Positions 16,201 to 22,479 of a DNA stretch of 64,000 bases are shown in pieces. Both the position numbers and the translations under genes were made by a program. The notes below the pieces were generated by a model. That model was given only the letters and a program-made list of their open reading frames with translations. It ran no database searches and was not told where the DNA came from. Source of the stretch: a virus; IMG/VR virus record IMGVR_UViG_3300030104_004245, positions 57,759 to 121,758 of that record. One strand, written 5' to 3'. Each line of letters begins with the position of its first letter. Position 1 is the stretch's first letter.

Positions 16201-16704
16201 ATCTACAAAAGGCTCACCCCAACCTTCACATGGTGGATATTCACACAAAGACTGATCATTTACATCAGCATCTGGGTTATAGTTTGTTGCGTTTTCATCC
16301 ATACAATCAATTACTGCAGGCTCTGGAGGAGCACAGGGAGCAATTGTAAGAGACTCAATTAAACCCATACCGTAATCACCTTCTACAAAAAATAAAGTGT
16401 CTTGACACTCATTAGTTATTAGACACCAACCATCTTCAGGATATGATAAACCATCACCCCATGAATCCATTAATTGAAATGTATAATCTCCTGAATTTAA
16501 TTCTATAAATTCATATGCATTAGGTTGTCCTTCTGAATAAAAACCTGTATCAACAGAAATAGTATCAGTAGAGCTATAAAAACCCCATGATACTTCTTCA
16601 GCATACCCATCAAATTGAAACTCCATTTCAATCCATGAGTCATTAGATTGTGAGTACGCTATACTTGATAGCATACACACAATCAATATTATATACCTAG
16701 TCAT
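13222..16704 (-). CDS. T9SS-type secreted repeat protein (phage-encoded surface protein)
   Basis: A Sec signal peptide (residues 1-18, ending S-S-I-A-Y-S before Q-S-N) starts the protein. At least 20 units of the form G-C-T-D-x-x-A-x-N-Y-N-x-x-A-x-x-D-D-G-S-C follow, four scattered between beta-rich domains and sixteen in tandem. A Cys-rich block with Y-C-C-T-S-I-W-D-E-T-C comes next, and the last ~70 residues form a type A T9SS sorting domain: V-Y-P-N-P-T, L-Y-N-M-I-G-E-I-I, L-S-D-Y-P-N-G-M-Y. In Bacteroidota this domain sends proteins through the type IX secretion system to the cell surface. A phage protein with a full host export address implies surface display on the infected cell, unless the repeat protein is used in the virion. 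It is co-translated with the barrel gene downstream. Confidence 0.88.
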   Translation of the reverse strand: MTRYIILIVCMLSSIAYSQSNDSWIEMEFQFDGYAEEVSWGFYSSTDTISVDTGFYSEGQPNAYEFIELNSGDYTFQLMDSWGDGLSYPEDGWCLITNECQDTLFFVEGDYGMGLIESLTIAPCAPPEPAVIDCMDENATNYNPDADVNDQSLCEYPPCEGWGEPFVDQICDGGQALLYWNWEASDNPNCNVIQITYSGENTNSYNFDVDIDNGIWGVYTGNGQMPPNWEEEYSFQAMFADSTMSDTLFHTPYPCTQGCTDDNAPNYNPWATVDDGSCGGQACDAGYTSITVDITLDNWPGETGWSIISGGVIDEHADGDYDYQDIGQTFSYSYCVMEAGFEFIISDTYGDGLAGSTSGGNLDGDVLIRGCNGDTITQLSSGTWLNAAQENVGVGFGSVAYSGWQQAIICETDDVAGCTDPAYQEFNPEAVIDDYSCVTEHIYGCINENAFNYDENATAMDIYPNCNYELWIGDAAADGWGNSFLGVVQGDNQWTFTMGPGEYEQTFPIWLETDKPVKIFYFEVGGAQTPPEEVAFQTLHNSFKLTNDNGTVLLYEGWNPFADNGQGALQAFEPPFFQTYQAMPFCGTLCIPTVEGCLDATALNYNEEANTDDGSCIEIIEGCTNELAFNYDEEANYDDGSCEAVVVGCMDEIAWNYNEDANTDGGDCIYLGCTDINACNYNANANADSGGCTYPDDYYNCSDICINDADADGVCDELEILGCTSVAAINYNPEATDNDGSCIGIVYGCTDPVAFNYDETANTDNGSCVPVTFGCTDSTALNYDAFANTDNGSCIAIVTGCTDSAALNYNENANVEDGSCIDIVYGCTDSTALNYNELANTDNGSCIAIVYGCTDSTAINYNENANVDDFSCVDYIYGCTDPNALNYNELANTDNDSCIEIIEGCTDPNALNYNELANLDDFSCIDPVYGCTDPNSFNYNELANVDNESCIDFAYGCIDSDALNYDASANTLDPDVPCCYVSGCTDSAALNYNINACYDDGSCIEVIEGCADPNAYNYDPLVNLPDNSTCLYDAGCYGGPGEPYWLNDPCYAWVIDIDSYCCTSIWDETCQSMYNYCEDGWPVNIDELSGSDIAVYPNPTANTFTIETRLNVDVELYNMIGEIINIDNIKRIDLSDYPNGMYNLIITYDKIRITKKIIKL
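13603..14919 (-). repeat. Sixteen tandem ~27-residue GCTDxxAxNYN repeats
   Basis: This is the coding region of the sixteen consecutive repeats in the T9SS protein. Each unit has two Cys about 19 residues apart, with acidic/Asn residues between them like a calcium-binding loop. Units differ in codons and loop residues, so the array is diverged at DNA level but conserved in protein. One unit (at about 14560-14680) carries a D-A-D-A-D-G-V-C-D insertion, a thrombospondin-type-3-like calcium loop. Confidence 0.85.
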
Positions 16705-16707
16705 GTC

Positions 16708-17073
16708 CTAAGTCTTAGCAAAGTAAGCGTATTCTACCAAAACGTCATGTCCAGAACCGTGAACAGACATACCTGTACCTGCAGGCCATGGGAAAAAAGC
16801 AAACTCACCTGGTCCTAACTGCGCAACTTCTGTTCCAGCAGCAAGTTCAAGTGCAACAGAATTACTTCCATCTGTATTTTTAGCATATACATAAACTACA
16901 GGTGTAACTGTAGCTGGAAAAACTGCAACTGCAGCTGATGATGTAGCTAAAACTGATCCTGAATTTACCAAAGGCTTGTTTACAGTAAGATCTTTGCTTA
17001 ACGTTAAAGATAACGCTTCATTACTTACTGTATCTTGACTTCCTAAAGTTATAGTAGCTGTTAATGTAGCCAT
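16708..17073 (-). CDS. Beta-rich small late protein, paralogue 2 of 3 (121 aa)
   Basis: Shares plan and phrases with the proteins at 11591 and 17870: the start M-A-T-L-T-A-T-I-T-L, then Y-V-Y-A-K-N-T-D-G, L-G-P-G-E-F-A-F-F-P-W and the closing strand V-L-V-E-Y-A-Y-F. The sequence is almost all short beta strands and small residues, as expected for a trimeric surface or decoration protein. It lies just upstream of the T9SS gene (3-base gap) and downstream of a 46-base AT-rich spacer. Function is not established. Confidence 0.7.
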   Translation of the reverse strand: MATLTATITLGSQDTVSNEALSLTLSKDLTVNKPLVNSGSVLATSSAAVAVFPATVTPVVYVYAKNTDGSNSVALELAAGTEVAQLGPGEFAFFPWPAGTGMSVHGSGHDVLVEYAYFAKT

Positions 17074-17119
17074 AATTTAATTCTTTTAAATATTAATATT
17101 AATTGTCAATAGGTTTTTT

Positions 17120-17209
17120 TTATTTTTTACAGCATGATTTACCACACCATTTCATACATATAGTATTAAAACTAACTGTACATAATAATTTACATAATAA
17201 TTTTTTCAT
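17120..17209 (-). CDS. Very small Cys-rich peptide (29 aa)
   Basis: A 30-codon frame begins one base after the stop of the thioredoxin-fold gene. The product starts M-K-K-L-L-C-K-L-L-C and ends C-M-K-W-C-G-K-S-C-C-K-K: six Cys and eight Lys in 29 residues, so it could bind metal or membranes. It fills most of a 137-base gap. The short length keeps confidence low, but the composition is unlike random translation of AT-rich DNA. Confidence 0.4.
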   Translation of the reverse strand: MKKLLCKLLCTVSFNTICMKWCGKSCCKK

Positions 17210-17210
17210 T

Positions 17211-17579
17211 TTAAAATTTGTTTGCAACTAGTTTATCTATTTCTTTTTGAACTTTAACTGGAGTTTTTTCTGGACATAAACTAAAAGTTATATCTCCTTC
17301 AAACCTTTCTATTTCTTCTCCTTCATCAAATATAACAACTGTAGGCAATACAGTTACTTTATTTTTTTTAGCTGCATCTGTACTAAGATCTACTCTGTAT
17401 ACTTCTGCATCTGCTATATTCTCTAACCAAACACATTCATTTTTTGAATTCCAATCAGCCCAAAACTCTACAACAGTTACACCTTCTTGAGACATATCAA
17501 AATCTTTATCTGTGAGCATCTGCTGACCGTTACAAACTGCTGATAAACAAAACAATAATGTTATCAAGAGCCATTTCAT
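17211..17579 (-). CDS. Exported thioredoxin-fold protein lacking the CXXC site
   Basis: An N-terminal signal peptide (about 18 residues, ending V-C-N-G before Q-Q) sends it to the periplasm. The rest follows the thioredoxin fold: V-V-E-F-W-A-D-W, a cis-Pro loop V-T-V-L-P-T-V-V-I-F, and a final helix. At the active site the usual W-C-x-x-C reads W43-N-S-K-N-E-C49, so the nucleophilic Cys is gone and one Cys remains further on. It cannot run the normal dithiol reaction and may serve as a binding scaffold or have a single-Cys role. The ATG overlaps the stop of the upstream gene by four bases. Confidence 0.75.
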   Translation of the reverse strand: MKWLLITLLFCLSAVCNGQQMLTDKDFDMSQEGVTVVEFWADWNSKNECVWLENIADAEVYRVDLSTDAAKKNKVTVLPTVVIFDEGEEIERFEGDITFSLCPEKTPVKVQKEIDKLVANKF

Positions 17580-17857
17580 TTTAAGTCATCTATTTTATCC
17601 TCTATCCTAATTAAACGGTTTTCTAAAGAGTTTACTTTATCCTCAGTATTCTTTATAGAAAGTCTAATGTTTTCATCCTTCATCTGAAATTCCATTCTTG
17701 TTACTTCAGGATCAGGAGGCATTGGTAATTCTTTAGCTTCTGCTATATCAGCTTGTAGCATAAACCACATACTAATAATAGTAGTCATTCCAAAACCTAT
17801 ACCTATAAGAGTTTTAATACTAACTTTAAATCCAGTATCTTCATTTAATTCTTTCAT
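17576..17857 (-). CDS. Single-span membrane protein with C-terminal coiled coil (93 aa)
   Basis: Residues about 14-34 form one hydrophobic span (T-L-I-G-I-G-F-G-M-T-T-I-I-S-M-W-F-M-L). A Pro-rich hinge (P-M-P-P-D-P-E) and then a heptad-patterned charged helix follow (residues 50-93). This layout is common in small phage membrane proteins, including some spanin or holin-accessory candidates, but no family is recognised. Translational coupling to the thioredoxin-fold protein (ATGA overlap) suggests joint action at the envelope. Confidence 0.6.
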   Translation of the reverse strand: MKELNEDTGFKVSIKTLIGIGFGMTTIISMWFMLQADIAEAKELPMPPDPEVTRMEFQMKDENIRLSIKNTEDKVNSLENRLIRIEDKIDDLK

Positions 17858-17869
17858 AATTTAAAAGAA

Positions 17870-18241
17870 TTAAGAAGTGAATATACCCCACTCTAATGTC
17901 ATGTTAGCCTGAGAACCAAATACTGCAACATCACCTGTACCAGTCCATGGAATCCATGTAAATTCTCCTGCTTTTAATATTGATATAGCTGTACCATCTG
18001 GAATTTCAATAGTAATAGTATTACCACCTGTATCTTTATTTCTCATATAGATATATGCAGGTGTAGTATAATTTGCTGCTAGTGCTACTACTCTTGCTGT
18101 ACCAGTGTTAACTGCAGTTGTTAAATCAATTGTAGAAACACCACCAACACCAACAGTTAGAAGATTCTCTACTGTTATAGACATATCATCTGTTGTTACA
18201 TTAGGACTAGTTAAAACTAGTTTTGCTGTTACGCTTGCCAT
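17870..18241 (-). CDS. Beta-rich small late protein, paralogue 3 of 3 (123 aa)
   Basis: Same plan as the proteins at 11591 and 16708: M-A-S-V-T-A-K-L-V-L, then Y-I-Y-M-R-N-K-D-T-G-G, L-K-A-G-E-F-T-W-I-P-W and a last strand M-T-L-E-W-G-I-F. The three copies probably arose by duplication within phages of this lineage and have diverged well apart. They may form distinct surface knobs. No enzyme motif is visible. It lies between the membrane protein and the GG-motif protein. Confidence 0.7.
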   Translation of the reverse strand: MASVTAKLVLTSPNVTTDDMSITVENLLTVGVGGVSTIDLTTAVNTGTARVVALAANYTTPAYIYMRNKDTGGNTITIEIPDGTAISILKAGEFTWIPWTGTGDVAVFGSQANMTLEWGIFTS

Positions 18242-18263
18242 AATTTCAAAATTTATTAATTAA

Positions 18264-18785
18264 TTACTTTTTTCTTTTCTTATGAGATCCTCCATACTTT
18301 TTAGGGCTTGGTTTAGAATCTCCGTCTTGTTGTTTTTGAATCATGGTTTTGTTATTTAGACTATTTATAAGATCTAATTTTTTCATTCTTGCTGCTAAAA
18401 GTTTTGTAGTATCTTTTAACAATTTATTTTCATCTTGGATACCATCTAAAGCTTGCATTAATTCCATAGGGCTATGGTTTAACATCATTTCTTTTTTTGC
18501 ATTTAATAAAGCATCTTTTCTTTGTTTAAACAGCATAGCTTTTTTTCTCATCATCATAGAATCCATCATAAGCTTTTTTTCAGCATCAGTTAATTCTTTT
18601 TGAGTCATATTAGAAGGCTTCATTGGACCAGATCTAGAACCACCAGGTGCAGGAGAAGAACCTCCTTCTTGAAATTTAGGTTTACGCATTGGTCTTCCAC
18701 CACCCATTGAATTACCAAATGCTCCACCTTCTTCATACATTCCTGGAACTGAGTGACCACCAAATTTATATTTTTTATATTTCAT
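18264..18785 (-). CDS. GG-motif and coiled-coil late protein (173 aa)
   Basis: The N-terminal 60 residues are Gly/Pro-rich, with Y-K-F-G-G, P-G-M-Y-E-E-G-G, M-G-G-G-R-P and P-K-F-Q-E-G-G, the same short phrases found in other late proteins of this phage. Residues 60-150 form a Met- and Lys-rich helical region fit for a coiled coil. The C-terminus is basic (K-K-Y-G-G-S-H-K-K-R-K-K). No family is recognised. It is the first gene after the palindromic promoter motif (15 bases upstream of its ATG). Confidence 0.65.
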   Translation of the reverse strand: MKYKKYKFGGHSVPGMYEEGGAFGNSMGGGRPMRKPKFQEGGSSPAPGGSRSGPMKPSNMTQKELTDAEKKLMMDSMMMRKKAMLFKQRKDALLNAKKEMMLNHSPMELMQALDGIQDENKLLKDTTKLLAARMKKLDLINSLNNKTMIQKQQDGDSKPSPKKYGGSHKKRKK

Positions 18786-18799
18786 AATTAAAACCTTCT

Positions 18800-18814
18800 T
18801 ATATTATAATATAG
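18800..18814 (-). promoter_or_regulatory. Palindromic late-promoter motif, copy 3
   Basis: It reads CTATATTATAATATA on the minus strand, 15 bases before the ATG at 18785 and after the stop of the 1204-aa fibre gene at 18863. The 14-base core is identical to the copies at 12132 and 60305, although the flanks differ. It would drive the unit from 18785 to 12164. Confidence 0.65.
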
Positions 18815-18862
18815 TAAATTTTCATAGGATTAACAACTGTTAATAGAATTAATTAAACTATC

Positions 18863-21800
18863 CTACCATATGAATCCTATACCTGTTGCACTATCCTCTA
18901 CATCATAACTATCAACACCCCAACCATGCATTGTGCCATATTCAGCTATAACGTCTGGATATTTAAAGTCTAAATAACTTTTTACTTGAGCCTCTTCTTC
19001 TTCATTTAAAGCTTTATTAAAAACTATAATCTCAAATATTCTACTTTCAGTGTTTGCTGAGTTTGTACCCCAACCATATTTTGTAAATCCATTACCTCCT
19101 GATGAATTTGCTCCTATACTTACTCTAGGTTCTCCACTTACAACACTGCCGGTTCCCAGTGTATTAAGACCTATTTTTATTTCAAAACTTCCACTATTTC
19201 TTTCTGATGTAGCAGTCATTTTATTTTGATTATGTGCATAAGTTTCCGTATAACCAGATCTAGGAACGTATCCATTTCCTACAGTATCAGTTACCCATAT
19301 TGGCATACGTGCTCTTATATTACTGGGATCTGCTTCGGGACCATTATTATGTGAGGTATAAATAACTCTATTACCAGAAGCAAGATAATTTGTTTGAACA
19401 TGATTAAACCTAAAAGCATGATTTTTATTAGTACCCCCAAGTTCTGCATGATTAGAAATATCAAATGCAGGACCCCATATTCCATTAGAATTGGTAGCAT
19501 GTCTATACGCAGACCACCATGAATGACAAACTGCATTTCCGCTCATATCATTACCTTCTATTCTAAATAAAGTTCTTGCACCTAATGTATTAGAATCAGA
19601 ACCATCAATATCAAAAGAAGCTGCAGTAGCAATTATAAATACAGTCATATTTTCCTGTTCTAAAATTAAATCAGAAAACTTATTGGTTGCTACACCTCCC
19701 CAATCTGTCATATTTCCATTGTTATTCATATGACCACCTATTAAACCCTTATTTTGAGTATTTGAATCCATATTTGGTTGAGTTGTATCTTGACAATCAA
19801 TATAACCCAACCCTGCTCTTTTTCCACTAGTTAGTGTTCTATACGTAGGTTTATATTGATCTTGATCTGCTAGTGCGGGGAATCCAAAAGATCTTAAAAA
19901 AGATCCCATCTTATCTCCATTAGCATCACCTGGAGCTTTATTATTTACTCTACCCACAAGCTGACCTGAAGTAGTAACAGGCGTTGAACCTAATACATCT
20001 TGAAATAAAGTTGATTTATCATTAAAATCCCACCAACCAACTAAGTTATCTATATTTGATAACCAGCCTGAAGCTCTAAATGGATATCTATATTTATTAG
20101 CAAGATAGTTAAACAACCAGTTTCTTTGACCAAATGTAAATCCTGATAGTCTTCTTCTTTCATGTCCAGTATTAAATGCTAATATTTCATATATTCTTCC
20201 AGGAAAAGTATTTACACCTGTTGTTATATCTGCACCTGAGCCAACATCTTTATTTGTAATTCTTCCACCAAAACTTATTTGTGGTCCATATGCAGAACCA
20301 CTAGAAGTAGATCCTGTAGACCAATTAAGAATATGTTGAGGTAAAGTTCCTCTACAAACTACTTTTTGATTTACATATAAAGCAGTTGCTTTAGTACCTG
20401 GTCTAGCATCAAAAACAATCCAATAATAATGAGCTGCAGATAACCATGAACAATTTGTACAATCTTCTTGAGTGAAAACTCCTACTGATGACATTTTTGT
20501 AAAGGCACCTAGATTACCAGCATTATCTCTTTCTTGAAATTTAACAACTAATTTTCCTGTATCCTTTTCTACATATAAAGTAAGAGTGACCTTACCTATA
20601 TTAGTAATAGAAATCCATCTAGGAACATCTGCTTCAAAAATTACCCAGTCTTCAGAAGGCATTGCTCCTGTTATAATTCTATTATCCGGCTTTACAACTA
20701 CCGCAAAACTAAATTCATGAGATGTTTGATGTCTGCCTGAACCACTAGTAAATTGTGTATATCTATTATATCCACCGGTACTATAATTTTCTCCTCCCCA
20801 AGTTAATATGTTATTGTTAATATCTCCTGATGCAACTCCTGTTCCAGCATAATCATCAAACATACCAGTAACCAAAATACCTTTTCCAGATGTTGTAACA
20901 GAAGGTAATTCTTTTTCACAATTTTGACATACTGTATATATATTTGGAATTGAAGTTGTATTAGTATTTAAGGTAGGTCTATATCCAGCAGCATCTTTTT
21001 GTGCTCTAACAAAAGAACCAAGAGCATATTTAGTTTCCGCAGAAGCAGTTCCACCAGTATAACTAAACCCTGGAAAAGAATCAAAATTTGGAGCAATCCT
21101 CCAATAATGTGGAGATCTTTGAAAAGGACTTTTACTGTTTCCAGCTTTATTAAAACAATAAGCAATTGAACTTCCATGATCATCTTGGTCTACATATCCT
21201 GCACAAGTCTCAGGACCTTGACCTGCTCCTGGAGCACATGTTGTATCAACAGTTTTCCATAAAGTATTTAAATCAGTAAAGTCATACCACATTAAACAAT
21301 TTCCCCATGAATTAGGATTTAAACCTCCAGTTCCTACATCCCAACATCCATTTTGTTCACTTCGCAATTTTACAGAATTTGATGCTGTAAACCATGTTCC
21401 ATTTGATCTATATTTTTCTTGAAAGTATAAGTTAAATTGCTCTAATTCACCCTTACTTAATGTTCTATCTATTACAATAATTTCGTATATGACTTCTTGT
21501 GCGTTTGTTTCTTGATCTTGTGTGCTACATGTATTATTTGCACAAGCAGATCCTATATTAAGCCATCCTGCTTCATAATTAAAGTTAAGAGGTGTTCCTA
21601 TACTTTTTTTATTTCCTAATGCTTCTTTACTTTGTGAATATAATTTTAAATAATGTGTTTTAAAACCACCTTCATAAGTTGTAGCAGGATGATCTTCTTC
21701 CCCTTCCATAATAGTATGAACCATTATTGCATTTCCAAGATCATATTTTTTATCATTTACAAGTTCACTATTAGCACCAAGATGTGCATCTCTAACAGAA

Positions 21801-22477
21801 AGAATATTATCTTGATCAGGATCAGCGGTTTTTGTATTATTATTAGTAAAAAGAGATTCCTCTTTAAAAAAATTAATTTTTTTAAGGGTGCTGTCTGCTG
21901 TATTTGTTCTGTGAATACCAAATATTTCCATTTCAGATGTTGGTGTGGCCGTACCAGTAGTAACTGTTAATCTTTTCTTTACAACAAAAGTTGTCATTCC
22001 TCTTGCAGTACCTCCTGTTAAAGTTGACCATTTAACACCATCTTGAACTCCTCCAAATCCTGCAGCAGCAGAAGAAACCAAAGCTTCATAACGCTTAGTA
22101 GCCCAAGTTGATTCTCCATAAAATGTTGCTCCTTTAGGATCGTGTCTTGCTTGAAATGTATCAGAATATCTGGGAGTATCTGTTGTGTTTGGATCACTAT
22201 TTAAATAAGTTCTTGCAAAATTTCCAAGTCTTTTTGTTGATGTAGATTTGTTATCTACCCTTCTAAAAGCTTTATCTGCACCTGTAATAGCACCTGTTCC
22301 ATCCGCATATTGCCACAAAGTACTTTGATCTCCAAAGTCATACCACAATACAAGTTCTTCTGGATCTACAATTGTACTTGGACCAAATAATTCTGCACTA
22401 CCTTTTCTTTTTGCATATTGATTAGTAGTATGACCTGACTTTAAAACCTTTGAACTTCCTGCTGATATATTTGGCAT
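18863..22477 (-). CDS. Large fibre/adhesin with three LamG-like modules (1204 aa)
   Basis: The protein begins with a ~34-residue segment (M-P-N-I-S-A-G-S-S, then T-T-N-Q-Y-A-K-R-K-G) almost identical to that of the neighbour at 22480, probably the virion anchor. Three repeats follow, each opening with W-Y-D-F-x-D or W-W-D-F-N-D (near residues 44, 394 and 816). A strand-rich body follows each opening, and each ends with an F-E-I-I-V-F-N or Y-E-I-I-V-I-D strand and a helix. This is the layout of LamG/concanavalin-A-like modules, which bind glycans. It is probably a receptor-binding tail or head fibre. No enzymatic residues are recognised. It lies 3 bases from its two-module paralogue. Confidence 0.75.
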   Translation of the reverse strand: MPNISAGSSKVLKSGHTTNQYAKRKGSAELFGPSTIVDPEELVLWYDFGDQSTLWQYADGTGAITGADKAFRRVDNKSTSTKRLGNFARTYLNSDPNTTDTPRYSDTFQARHDPKGATFYGESTWATKRYEALVSSAAAGFGGVQDGVKWSTLTGGTARGMTTFVVKKRLTVTTGTATPTSEMEIFGIHRTNTADSTLKKINFFKEESLFTNNNTKTADPDQDNILSVRDAHLGANSELVNDKKYDLGNAIMVHTIMEGEEDHPATTYEGGFKTHYLKLYSQSKEALGNKKSIGTPLNFNYEAGWLNIGSACANNTCSTQDQETNAQEVIYEIIVIDRTLSKGELEQFNLYFQEKYRSNGTWFTASNSVKLRSEQNGCWDVGTGGLNPNSWGNCLMWYDFTDLNTLWKTVDTTCAPGAGQGPETCAGYVDQDDHGSSIAYCFNKAGNSKSPFQRSPHYWRIAPNFDSFPGFSYTGGTASAETKYALGSFVRAQKDAAGYRPTLNTNTTSIPNIYTVCQNCEKELPSVTTSGKGILVTGMFDDYAGTGVASGDINNNILTWGGENYSTGGYNRYTQFTSGSGRHQTSHEFSFAVVVKPDNRIITGAMPSEDWVIFEADVPRWISITNIGKVTLTLYVEKDTGKLVVKFQERDNAGNLGAFTKMSSVGVFTQEDCTNCSWLSAAHYYWIVFDARPGTKATALYVNQKVVCRGTLPQHILNWSTGSTSSGSAYGPQISFGGRITNKDVGSGADITTGVNTFPGRIYEILAFNTGHERRRLSGFTFGQRNWLFNYLANKYRYPFRASGWLSNIDNLVGWWDFNDKSTLFQDVLGSTPVTTSGQLVGRVNNKAPGDANGDKMGSFLRSFGFPALADQDQYKPTYRTLTSGKRAGLGYIDCQDTTQPNMDSNTQNKGLIGGHMNNNGNMTDWGGVATNKFSDLILEQENMTVFIIATAASFDIDGSDSNTLGARTLFRIEGNDMSGNAVCHSWWSAYRHATNSNGIWGPAFDISNHAELGGTNKNHAFRFNHVQTNYLASGNRVIYTSHNNGPEADPSNIRARMPIWVTDTVGNGYVPRSGYTETYAHNQNKMTATSERNSGSFEIKIGLNTLGTGSVVSGEPRVSIGANSSGGNGFTKYGWGTNSANTESRIFEIIVFNKALNEEEEAQVKSYLDFKYPDVIAEYGTMHGWGVDSYDVEDSATGIGFIW

Positions 22478-22479
22478 AA

